Origin: Candidatus Zhuqueibacterota bacterium
GTDB lineage: Bacteria > Zhuqueibacterota > Zhuqueibacteria > Oceanimicrobiales > Oceanimicrobiaceae
DNA: 64,000 nucleotides
NCBI GenBank assembly: GCA_029262055.1
Contig: JAJDAD010000062.1
Location: 1 to 64,000, forward strand
Direction: 5' to 3'
A program made the position numbers and the translations under genes. Numbering within the stretch: position 1 is the first letter of the stretch; each line of letters begins with the position of its first letter. Of the stretch, positions 40,571 to 49,498 are shown piece by piece. A model generated the notes under the pieces. That model worked only from the letters and a program-made list of their open reading frames with translations. It was not told where the DNA came from and searched no databases.

Positions 40571-42619
40571 CTATCTTATTTTCGTGCCGGAGGAAATGTC
40601 TTTTTCCACCGTCAGCAAACTGAACTCGCCGGACTCGCTTTCAGCGGCCAGGAGCATGCCTTGCGACTCCAGGCCACGGATTTTTGCCGGCTGCAGATTT
40701 GCCACCACAACCACCTTTTTGCCGACCAGATCTTCCGGGGCAAGAAACTCCGCCATGCCGGCGATGATTTGCCGCTGCTCGGTTCCTAATTCAACTTCCA
40801 GGCGCAGGAGCTTGTCGGTTTTTTCTACTTTTTCGGCGGTAAGCACTTTTGCGATGCGCAGGTCGACATCCTTAAACTGATCAAATGAAATCAAGGTACG
40901 CTCCTCTTTTTCGGCGGTTTTGTTTGAACCTGGCTTTGCTTTCGACTTTAAACGGTTAGTCTCTTCCGAAATGACATCGTTCTCAATTTTGCTAAACAGA
41001 ACCTCCGGCGGGTTGAGAACATGGCCGGCGGCAAGCGCAGCTTCACCGGACTGTCCCCAATTTTGCTCGTGTACGTTACCGGGCAGGTTCAGAAGTTTCC
41101 ACAGCTTGACAGCCGAAAAAGGTAGAAACGGAGCCATGAGGACGGCCAGGGCTCGCGAGACCTGCGCACAGATGTTAAGCGTAGTGGCGCAGACGTCGCG
41201 ATCGTCGTGCACACGGCGCCACGGCTCTTTATCGTTGAAGTACTTGTTGGCGTTGCGGGCCACGTCCATCAGTGCTTTCAGCGCGCGCCTCACTTCGTAT
41301 TTTTCCAGAGAATCTCCGATGGCGCCCGGGGCTTCGGCCATGCATTTCAGCATCCACTGGTCAAGCTCGTCGGGTGGCTGCGCGGCGGGGACTTTGCCGT
41401 CAAAGTGCTTCTGGATGAAAGTCAGCGACCGGTTGACAAAATTGCCCAGAATACCGACCAGCTCACTGTTGTTACGCGTTTGAAAATCCTTCCAGGAAAA
41501 ATCCGAGTCCTTGGTCTCCGGTGCGATGGCTGCCAGGCAGTAGCGCAATGGATCCGGCTGAAATCTCTCCAGGTAGTCATCGACCCAGACCGCATGGTCG
41601 CGGCTGGTGCTGAACTTCGCGCCCTCCAGATTCAGGAACTCGTTGGCGGGCACATCGTGCGGCAGGACATAGCCGCCCCTGGCCATCAGGAATGACGGAA
41701 ACATGACCGCGTGGAAGACGATGTTGTCCTTGCCGACAAAGTGCACCAGTTTGCAGTTTTCGTCCTGCCAGTAATCTTTCCAGCGTTCAGGTTCTCCCCT
41801 TTTTTGCGCCCATTCTTTGGTGGAAGAAATGTACCCGAGCACGGCCTCGAACCAGACATACATGACCTTATCTCCCGCGTCCTCCAGCGGCACCTTGATT
41901 CCCCAGGTCAAATCCCGCGTTATTGCCCGGTCCTGCAGCCCCTGCTTGATCCAGCCGTAGCAGTAGTTGCGCACATTCTCCTTCCAGTTCGGCCGGGCAT
42001 CGAAAAAGGCCCGCAGGCGCTCCTGAAAATCCCCGAGCGGAAAATACCAGTGAAAGGTATCGCGTAGGACCGGCGTTTCACCGGACAGCTTGCTTACCGG
42101 GTTTTTCAGGTCGGTCTGATTCAGATCGCTGCCGCAAAGCTCGCACTGGTCGCCACGCGCTTCCTCGAACGCGCAAACCGGACACGTGCCCTCAACGTAG
42201 CGGTCGGGCAAAAACATCTTTGCCTTTTCATCATAAAACTGCTTTTCCTGCTTCTTCTTCAGGATGCCTTTGCTGTACAGATCGCTAAAAAACTCCTGTC
42301 CCGTTTCGTGGTGGATCGGCAGGGACGTACGCGAATAATTGTCAAAGCTGACCCCCAGGCGCTCGAAGCTGTTCTTTATTTGCGGGTGGTAGCGATCGAT
42401 AATGTCACGCGGGCTGACGCCCTCGCGTTCAGCCCTGATGGTAATGGCAACGCCATGCTCATCCGAACCGCACATGTAGACGATGTCGCTGCCTTTGAGT
42501 CGGTGATAACGCACAAAAATATCTGCCGGGAGGTATGCGCCTGCGACGTGCCCGATGTGGACGGGACCGTTGGTGTACGGCAGCGCACTGGTGACCAGCA
42601 GCTTTTCCTTCTTGCTCAA
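40571..42619 (-). CDS. metG: Methionyl-tRNA synthetase with C-terminal tRNA-binding domain
   Basis: LVTSALPYTNGPVHIGHVAGAYLPADIFVRYHRLKG, NLEGAKFSTSRDHAVWV, OB-fold DLRIAKVLTAEKVEKTDKLLRLEVELG. Confidence 0.95.
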   Translation of the reverse strand: MSKKEKLLVTSALPYTNGPVHIGHVAGAYLPADIFVRYHRLKGSDIVYMCGSDEHGVAITIRAEREGVSPRDIIDRYHPQIKNSFERLGVSFDNYSRTSLPIHHETGQEFFSDLYSKGILKKKQEKQFYDEKAKMFLPDRYVEGTCPVCAFEEARGDQCELCGSDLNQTDLKNPVSKLSGETPVLRDTFHWYFPLGDFQERLRAFFDARPNWKENVRNYCYGWIKQGLQDRAITRDLTWGIKVPLEDAGDKVMYVWFEAVLGYISSTKEWAQKRGEPERWKDYWQDENCKLVHFVGKDNIVFHAVMFPSFLMARGGYVLPHDVPANEFLNLEGAKFSTSRDHAVWVDDYLERFQPDPLRYCLAAIAPETKDSDFSWKDFQTRNNSELVGILGNFVNRSLTFIQKHFDGKVPAAQPPDELDQWMLKCMAEAPGAIGDSLEKYEVRRALKALMDVARNANKYFNDKEPWRRVHDDRDVCATTLNICAQVSRALAVLMAPFLPFSAVKLWKLLNLPGNVHEQNWGQSGEAALAAGHVLNPPEVLFSKIENDVISEETNRLKSKAKPGSNKTAEKEERTLISFDQFKDVDLRIAKVLTAEKVEKTDKLLRLEVELGTEQRQIIAGMAEFLAPEDLVGKKVVVVANLQPAKIRGLESQGMLLAAESESGEFSLLTVEKDISSGTKIR

Positions 42620-42845
42620 GAGCTTTCCTTCCTTGTCATGATCCCGGGCATTATACCCACAAGAAAGCCCATGTCCGAATCGTGTTCAGCATGAGCTTTA
42701 AGTTTCTCCATTATGTTTGGGCAGAGCGGCCGCGAGTCTTTACACGGCTCCGCATCCGTCGGCTTTGGTTAACACTGTCGGCACTTTGGTTTTGCCGTAA
42801 GAAATGGCCCAACTGTACTGCACCAGTGGCACGAAAGTCGGTGCG

Positions 42846-43712
42846 TTAGTTCGGGTTTCCAAGGTCATCCAGATCACCATTTTCGTGTCCGCAACCGTGA
42901 TCGCACTTGTAGAGACTGCCCTTAACATAGTCCAGTGCAAAAGTCTCCGTGGTGTCATCGGGGTAAAGCACAATCACACGCTCAGCAAAAATATCGATAT
43001 TGCTGACAATGCCTTCTCCTTTTTCCGTTTTGATCGGCTTGGCCAGTTTCGGGTACTTCTTGATGGCTTCGTTATAGAAACCTCTCTCGTACATTAGACA
43101 ACACTTGAGCCTGCCACAAACACCGGCGAGCTTGGTCGGATTCAGTGGCAGGTTCTGATCACGCGCCGCCTGCGTGGTGACCGGTGCGAAATCACGAATC
43201 CAGGTCGAGCAGCACAAATCGCGGCCGCAGATGCCGAACCCACCCAACTTGCGCGCTTCATCGCGTACGCCGATCTGGCGGAATTCTATCCGCGTGCGGT
43301 AAACCGCTGCCACGTCCTTGACCAATTTGCGAAAGTCAACCCGGTTTTCCGAAGTAAAGTGAAAAGTGATCTTCTTGCCGTCCAACTGAAATTCACAGTC
43401 TACCAGCTTCATTTTCAGATTGTGCCTGGTCAGCTTTTCCTTGCAGGTTCGCAGCGCCGCCTTTTCCTTTCCCCGGTTCTCCTCATGTTTTTTGAAATCC
43501 TGATGAGTGCACCTACGGATGATTTCTTTCAGCTTCTTTTCATCAGCGGCCTTTTTCATCAGACTGCCAAGATGGCCAACCTGGCCGATGTCGATGCCCT
43601 TATCCGCTTGTACGACGGCAAAGTCACCGACGCGAAAAGCGATCTTCTTGGGGTTTTTGTAAATCACCCGGCGTTGTCCCTTAAACTTCAGTTCTATTGT
43701 TTCACTTTCCAT
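42846..43712 (-). CDS. PSP1/RicT-like (YaaT family) protein
   Basis: CEFQLDGKKITFHFTSENRVDFRKLVKDVAAVYRTRIEFRQIGVRDEARKLGGFGICGRDLCCSTWIRDF...LAGVCGRLKCCLMYE (conserved Cys motifs). Confidence 0.9.
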   Translation of the reverse strand: MESETIELKFKGQRRVIYKNPKKIAFRVGDFAVVQADKGIDIGQVGHLGSLMKKAADEKKLKEIIRRCTHQDFKKHEENRGKEKAALRTCKEKLTRHNLKMKLVDCEFQLDGKKITFHFTSENRVDFRKLVKDVAAVYRTRIEFRQIGVRDEARKLGGFGICGRDLCCSTWIRDFAPVTTQAARDQNLPLNPTKLAGVCGRLKCCLMYERGFYNEAIKKYPKLAKPIKTEKGEGIVSNIDIFAERVIVLYPDDTTETFALDYVKGSLYKCDHGCGHENGDLDDLGNPN

Positions 43713-43716
43713 GCTC

Positions 43717-44787
43717 TCAACCCTTGATAAGTTTTCTGAGTCGGTTCAGGAGGACGATCAATATCAAGTTGATCTGCACGTTCCGCTCCATTAATTCGAA
43801 TGCCTGTTCAAGCTCCCTGGCAACCGCGTGCAAGTCAGCTTGCGGGAAACCCTCAATAAACTTTTTCAGGACTTCTGTTTGTTCCGAGTGGATGAGATGG
43901 CGTTTCTCCAGCGTATCTTGTTCACGATAGACCAGCACATCTCTCACCCAAATCAAGACATGTGAAAGCAGGTGCCGTAACGATTTCAGGTCGCGCTGAA
44001 AAGTACTGAGCAGTTGATCGACGTACAGCAATTGTTTGAAATCATTCTGCACACTCTGACGAAAAAAACCGAGGGCCAGCTCCTGCATTTTGGTGAGCTC
44101 TTCGTCCATGAGCTGCAAGGCTTGCCGGTAGCTGCCATCAGCAAGTTGGGCCAACAAGCGGGCGCGCGCAGCCTCCACTGATTTACGAGTGATCAGCGCC
44201 TGTTCGATATCAGTCGCCGGCAGGGGACCAAACTTCACAAGCTGGCACCGGGAGGTGATGGTCGGCAGCAACATGCTTGGCTTCGAACTTGTCATGATCA
44301 GGTACATTTTATCCGGCGGCTCTTCCAGAATTTTCAACAGTGAATTCGACGCCTCTATGGTCAGCCGGTCGCAATCATATAGTAGAAAAACGCGGCCCTG
44401 ACCTTCATACGATTTGAAGGAAGCAGTTCGGCGTATCTCCCGGATTCTATCAATTGAAATCGTTGGTTTCGCCCATGGCTCAAGCCGCTGGTAAGGGTCC
44501 GCGACGATACTGTTTATGACGCTGGTGCGCTCTTCCTCTTTCAGTTTGGCCGGGGACGGAAAGACAACATGCACATCGGGATGGCTAAGGTTGCGAACCC
44601 TGGGGTCATCTTTGTGCTCAGTATCGCCGGCTTGCAGCATGAGCCGGCAAAGTTCGAGTGCCGCTGCCTCCTTACCAACCCCATGCGGCCCGACAAACAA
44701 ATAGGCGTGCGACAGGCGGCCGTTTTTGACGGCAGACTCAAAGAGCTTCTTGATGCGGCTTTGTCCGATTATCTCTTCAAAAGGCAT
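43717..44787 (-). CDS. holB: DNA polymerase III subunit delta' (HolB-like)
   Basis: MPFEEIIGQSRIKKLFESAVKNGRLSHAYLFVGPHGVGKEAAALEL, ASNSLLKILEEPPDKMYLIMTSSKPSMLLPTITSRC; start at internal M. Confidence 0.9.
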   Translation of the reverse strand: MPFEEIIGQSRIKKLFESAVKNGRLSHAYLFVGPHGVGKEAAALELCRLMLQAGDTEHKDDPRVRNLSHPDVHVVFPSPAKLKEEERTSVINSIVADPYQRLEPWAKPTISIDRIREIRRTASFKSYEGQGRVFLLYDCDRLTIEASNSLLKILEEPPDKMYLIMTSSKPSMLLPTITSRCQLVKFGPLPATDIEQALITRKSVEAARARLLAQLADGSYRQALQLMDEELTKMQELALGFFRQSVQNDFKQLLYVDQLLSTFQRDLKSLRHLLSHVLIWVRDVLVYREQDTLEKRHLIHSEQTEVLKKFIEGFPQADLHAVARELEQAFELMERNVQINLILIVLLNRLRKLIKG

Positions 44788-44838
44788 AATACAATCAAGT
44801 AGTTGCGTCAACAAGTATGCCTGGTGTGGCGCGATAGA

Positions 44839-46029
44839 TTATTTCCCGAGCCAACTTTCGGGATTGAGTTTTTCAGTGCCTTGCCAAATCTCGAAATGTA
44901 GCAGCGGACCATCTACTGATCCTGATTCGCCCACCAAGCCCAGAACATGCCCCATATCTACGTTCTGCATGAGGTCGACGCGCACTTCCTCAAGGTGCGT
45001 ATAGACCGAATAGTATCCGCCGTAGTGGCTGACGATAACGATGGTGCCACGGCCGCCCTGCCAGGTGATGGCCGTGACCTGACCGCTGGCCACTACCTGT
45101 ACGGGTCTTCCTGCCGGTGCGGCAATGTCGATACCGATGTTCTCTGTTACGGTTTTCAACTCCGGGTGCCGGTACTTGCCAAAGCGGGCGACAATACGGC
45201 CGGAGACCGGCCAGATCATGCTTCCCCGCAGCTCCGCAAAAGGCGTGTCAGGCCGGACCATCGGTATCCGGTCGGGCCTCTTCTCAAGCTCAACAATCAG
45301 ACGCTTGATCTCGGCGGCAGCCATTTCCTTGGCGGATAGCTGGTCGCGCAACAAGTTAGTGCTCTTGCGAACCTTATAAAGAATCTTCTGCTGCTGTTTC
45401 TTCTTGACACTTAGCTTGTTTTCCTCTTTGCGCTTCTTCGTCAGGATATTGCTGCTTTCTCTCAGGTCGCGTGCCAACCGGTCCCGGTCCCTGGCGATTT
45501 GGCCTGATTTTTCCTGAATCTTACGAAGTGTCCGCAGGTCGTGCTCCGCCATTCGGCTCTGGTACTCCATCCAGACCAAACCGTCGGTCAACGATTTGGA
45601 TGCCAGCAACACCTCCACGTCCTTCGCACGTCCATACTTATACATATAAACGACCCGTTTTGCAAGCAGATCTTTCAACCGGACAAGTTCTGCTTCACTT
45701 TCTTTAAGCTGCTTTTCGCGCTTATTTATTTCCCTCTTCTTCTTTGTCAGCGTACTTGCCTGGTCCTGGATCACCGCGTTGGCTAAATCGATATCCAGCT
45801 CAAGCAGGTTGAGTTGCCCCAGCACGGTCGCTTCTTTTTTCTTGCTGGCATTGATCTCCTTTTCCATACTGAGAATGTCGTCCCGGATCCGGCGCAAACG
45901 CTCATGGTTTTTCTCAATTCTATCCTGAGCCTGTACGGAAAGCGCAACAACGACAGCGCAAAAAAATGTCAATAAGGACTTGGAAAACATGGAGTAAAAG
46001 ATAACAGTCCCAGACAAAAAAGCAAACAA
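44839..46029 (-). CDS. Murein hydrolase activator EnvC-like, coiled coil plus M23 peptidase domain
   Basis: N-terminal signal peptide and coiled coil; IGIDIAAPAGRPVQVVASGQVTAITWQGGRGTIVIVSHYGGYYSVYTHLEEVRV; start probably MFSKSLLTFF. Confidence 0.9.
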   Translation of the reverse strand: MFAFLSGTVIFYSMFSKSLLTFFCAVVVALSVQAQDRIEKNHERLRRIRDDILSMEKEINASKKKEATVLGQLNLLELDIDLANAVIQDQASTLTKKKREINKREKQLKESEAELVRLKDLLAKRVVYMYKYGRAKDVEVLLASKSLTDGLVWMEYQSRMAEHDLRTLRKIQEKSGQIARDRDRLARDLRESSNILTKKRKEENKLSVKKKQQQKILYKVRKSTNLLRDQLSAKEMAAAEIKRLIVELEKRPDRIPMVRPDTPFAELRGSMIWPVSGRIVARFGKYRHPELKTVTENIGIDIAAPAGRPVQVVASGQVTAITWQGGRGTIVIVSHYGGYYSVYTHLEEVRVDLMQNVDMGHVLGLVGESGSVDGPLLHFEIWQGTEKLNPESWLGK

Positions 46030-46160
46030 AAAAAGCCGTTCCCGGCCCGGCTCGCGGACCAGCCCATCAAAAGGAACGTGTTGCGGTTTAGAGATGGTTT
46101 TAATATTTTGCAGACTTATCCGGCAGCCGCATCACGATTTAAGAGAATACCAATCACTTC

Positions 46161-47396
46161 ATGTTGAATAGTCGCTTACTAACCCCACAGCTCACCCTCA
46201 ATTGGCTGACCCGGATTCTCTTTTTCACGAGCCTTGCCTCGCTTTTGCCGATCACTACCTATATCGAAGCCATCGGGGGCAACAAATCTCAAATCGGCAT
46301 CGTCATGAGCGCCTTTGCGCTGGGGGTGTTGGTTTTCAGGCCTTTGGTGGGCAGGACGATTGACAATGTCGGCCGCAAACTGGTCTTGATCGGCGGTGCA
46401 GCCATTTTTGTCATTTCTCCACTGATCTACATCTTTACTCAATCGGTGCCGGCGTTGCTGCCGGTGCGCGTCTTTCACGGCCTGGGATTGGCCGCTTTCG
46501 GAACGGCATCTATCACGCTCATCACCGATGCGGCACCCCCGCATGACCGGGTCAACGTCATCAGTTACACGGGCATGGTCAATACCATAGCCTTTGCGAT
46601 CGGGCCGACGCTAGGATTTTTTCTCTTGGATAAGTGGGGATACAATACCCTCTTTACCTTCGCATCTGCCACATCCCTTCTGTGCCTGCTGGCATCTTTT
46701 TTCCTGCGTGAGACCAGACGTGCATCTCATGCCGAAAGCAGAATCAACTACAGGCAGACAATCAGTCAAAGAAAGATCGTCATCCCTTCAATCGTGGTTT
46801 TGTTGGTGGGCCTGGTGCACGGCGGAGTCATGTTCTACCTGCCGCTTTTCTTAAAAGGCATCGCGATGAATAAGGGTCTCTTCTTTTCGGTCTACGGCCT
46901 GACCGCGTTTGCGATTCGCACCGTGGTCGGACCGGTGTCGCGCAAGATCGGGCGCGGTACCGTTCTGATCATATCTATTTTGCTCCTGACCGCCGGCGTT
47001 CTGGTGTTAAGCCAGACCACCACCGGCTTCCTCATGTTGCTGGCGGCAGTAGTTTACGGAATGGGCTTCGGGGCGCACCAGCCCACGCTTACCTCGATGG
47101 TTGCAGACAACACCACTGAAGAGACCCGCGGCAAAGTCTTCTCCTTTTACTATGGCGGTTTCGACCTCGGCATCTCACTGGCCGGCCTGGTTCTGGGCGC
47201 TATCGCTGAAAGTTACGGCATCAAGAATATGTTTGTAGTCTGCGGCGGCCTGACTTTTGTTGCCATGCTTGTTTTCCTATTGCGCCTGGAAAAGAACGTG
47301 GTCCGTTCCATCCGGACCGCACTGGCCGTTAATGAGCCGGAGTACAAACATGAGCCCCAAGGCAGGGTGGCCAAAACCCCGATTGAGGCCGGATAG
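46161..47396 (+). CDS. MFS transporter
   Basis: 411 aa, 12-TM-like hydrophobicity; ALGVLVFRPLVGRTIDNVGRKLVLIGG. Confidence 0.88.
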   Translation: MLNSRLLTPQLTLNWLTRILFFTSLASLLPITTYIEAIGGNKSQIGIVMSAFALGVLVFRPLVGRTIDNVGRKLVLIGGAAIFVISPLIYIFTQSVPALLPVRVFHGLGLAAFGTASITLITDAAPPHDRVNVISYTGMVNTIAFAIGPTLGFFLLDKWGYNTLFTFASATSLLCLLASFFLRETRRASHAESRINYRQTISQRKIVIPSIVVLLVGLVHGGVMFYLPLFLKGIAMNKGLFFSVYGLTAFAIRTVVGPVSRKIGRGTVLIISILLLTAGVLVLSQTTTGFLMLLAAVVYGMGFGAHQPTLTSMVADNTTEETRGKVFSFYYGGFDLGISLAGLVLGAIAESYGIKNMFVVCGGLTFVAMLVFLLRLEKNVVRSIRTALAVNEPEYKHEPQGRVAKTPIEAG

Positions 47397-47637
47397 CTAT
47401 TCGCAACCCACCGATATGTCATCCCATTATGTAAGAACGCAGTGTAAGCAGTGTCAGATTTACTTTGCCAAAACGCGGCCCACCTGAGGTTCCGAACATC
47501 CATAAAAACTTTCACACATCTATTTTTTAAAAGGTTAGTTACAAAAACAGTATTGGTTCGCCGGCATACGGCATGCATGGTACGGTTGTTGTGAATACCC
47601 TCTCGTCACATTATTAGGAACAACCAGGCGCATTGTC

Positions 47638-47742
47638 ATGCAAGTGTCAAAAAGAAGAAACAGTTTTTCGCTCATTGCATTTTGGGTCTGCTTTGCCTAC
47701 CTGCTCATATTCTTGTTGATGGACAAGATGCTCATCAAGTGA
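47638..47742 (+). CDS. Putative 34-aa single-TM small membrane protein
   Basis: MQVSKRRNSFSLIAFWVCFAYLLIFLLMDKMLIK*: positive N-terminus plus one hydrophobic helix, followed by a hairpin terminator; no strong RBS seen. Confidence 0.35.
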   Translation: MQVSKRRNSFSLIAFWVCFAYLLIFLLMDKMLIK

Positions 47743-47779
47743 ACATTCGTGTCCCAAGATTAGGACCGGATCACCCCTC

Positions 47780-47810
47780 AAAAACCGGGAGCAGGCCGCT
47801 CCTGGTTTTT
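47780..47810 (+). terminator. Rho-independent-like terminator
   Basis: aAAAACCGGGAGCaggccGCTCCTGGTTTTT. Confidence 0.75.
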
Positions 47811-47932
47811 GCACCAGATTGACACGCGGCACGCGCCAACCCACCGCCACACCTCCCGTGCATTGAATGCTTGCTTCCAACCTGATCGAAGCGTATTTTG
47901 CCTCTGATACAGTCAATATGTAGAGGAACAAA

Positions 47933-49444
47933 ATGGCAACCGAAGCAGGCACAAGGCAATATTTCAAACGCTTGCAACACAAAGGTATTCCCGCGCATGC
48001 CGTCCGGACCTTGGGGAAAACAGGCTTTCGTGTCGGCAGCATCGGGTTTGGCGGGTACCGGGTTCACCATGACTCAGCCCAGCACGCAAAAGCGTTACGC
48101 TACGCCCTTTTGAACGGCGTCAACCTGATCGACACATCGAGCAATTACACGGACGGCGGCAGCGAAATGCTGGTGGGCAACCTCCTGGCCGAGATGTTTG
48201 AGCGCGAAGAACTGGAGCGCGACGAGATTGTGGTCGTTTCAAAAGTCGGCTACGTTCAGGGCCAGAACCTGCAGTTGGCGCGGCAGAGCGAGGCGGACGG
48301 CACACCGTTCCCGGAAATGGTCAAGTATGTGGACGATTGCTGGCACTGCATTCATCCTGACTATCTCGAAGACCAACTGAGCAGGTCGCTGGAGCGACTT
48401 CATCTGTCGCATCTGGATGTGTATCTGTTGCACAACCCCGAGTACTACCTCTCTGACCGCAAGAAGCACAACGGCGCGGACCGCACTTCGGTTGAGGCCG
48501 AATACTACCGCCGCATCAAAGCCGCGTTCGAGTGGATGGAAGAAAAAGTGGCAGAAGGCCGGATCAAGGCCTATGGCGTTTCGTCAAATACCTTCGTAAA
48601 TCCGACAACAGACTTCGAGTTCAGCTCATTGGAAAAGATGATCGCCGTTGCCAATTCCGTGCGTGCCGAGAATTTTTTCCAGGTCGTCCAGTTTCCATTT
48701 AATTTGATGGAGACAGGCGCTTATCTGGAAAAGAACCAGGCCGAAGGCACGAAAACACTGCTGGAACTTGCACGTGATTGCGGTTTTGGTACGATGGCCA
48801 ACCGGCCCCTGAACTGCGTGTTTGGGGAACGGATGATCCGTATGGCCAATTTTGCCACTGCCGACCCGAAGGAGCTTATCGACACATTTCACACAAAGCT
48901 AACCTCGGTGCAACGGCTGGAGAAACAATTCCGCGACCGGTTTCTCGACCACGTGCCCGAAAAGATCTCGAAAGAGAATGTAGCCAAAGTCTTCTCGCTC
49001 GCCAGGCAGCTTGACAACGGCTTGTCCGCATTTACAGATTTGGAGCACTGGGACCACATAAAGCAAAGCTATCTGCTGCCGCAGCTTTTCTCCTACCTGA
49101 ACTACCTGCAGCAGGAAATGCAAAGCATTCCAAATTGGCAAGAATGGGGAGAAAAATACGCCACCACGGCCCTGGAATTCGTGGAAGCGATTTCTCAAAA
49201 ATATCAAAATCAGGCCGAGGAGCGCTCCGCAAAGCTATCAGGAAAACTAAAGAGCCTCGAACCGGAATTAGCCATGTCGGAAACGCTGTCGCAGCAGGCG
49301 TTGCGCGTGCTGACCGCCGTGTCAGGGATCGACTCCGTTCTCCTGGGAATGCGCCGGACGGCCTATGTCGAAGATGCCACCAGCGCCATGAAAGCAGATC
49401 TGGTGGTTTCGGCGGATAACCTGCTTGGCAAATTCAGCGCATGA
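47933..49444 (+). CDS. Aldo/keto reductase family protein
   Basis: RTLGKTGFRVGSIGFGGYRVHHDS, NLIDTSSNYTDGGSEMLVGNLL, SLERLHLSHLDVYLLHNPEYYL, AYGVSSNTF. Confidence 0.88.
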   Translation: MATEAGTRQYFKRLQHKGIPAHAVRTLGKTGFRVGSIGFGGYRVHHDSAQHAKALRYALLNGVNLIDTSSNYTDGGSEMLVGNLLAEMFEREELERDEIVVVSKVGYVQGQNLQLARQSEADGTPFPEMVKYVDDCWHCIHPDYLEDQLSRSLERLHLSHLDVYLLHNPEYYLSDRKKHNGADRTSVEAEYYRRIKAAFEWMEEKVAEGRIKAYGVSSNTFVNPTTDFEFSSLEKMIAVANSVRAENFFQVVQFPFNLMETGAYLEKNQAEGTKTLLELARDCGFGTMANRPLNCVFGERMIRMANFATADPKELIDTFHTKLTSVQRLEKQFRDRFLDHVPEKISKENVAKVFSLARQLDNGLSAFTDLEHWDHIKQSYLLPQLFSYLNYLQQEMQSIPNWQEWGEKYATTALEFVEAISQKYQNQAEERSAKLSGKLKSLEPELAMSETLSQQALRVLTAVSGIDSVLLGMRRTAYVEDATSAMKADLVVSADNLLGKFSA

Positions 49445-49498
49445 CTGGCGCCGCTTGCCCGCAGCGCTCAGTCTGAAGAAGTAGTATGTGCGGTCGGG

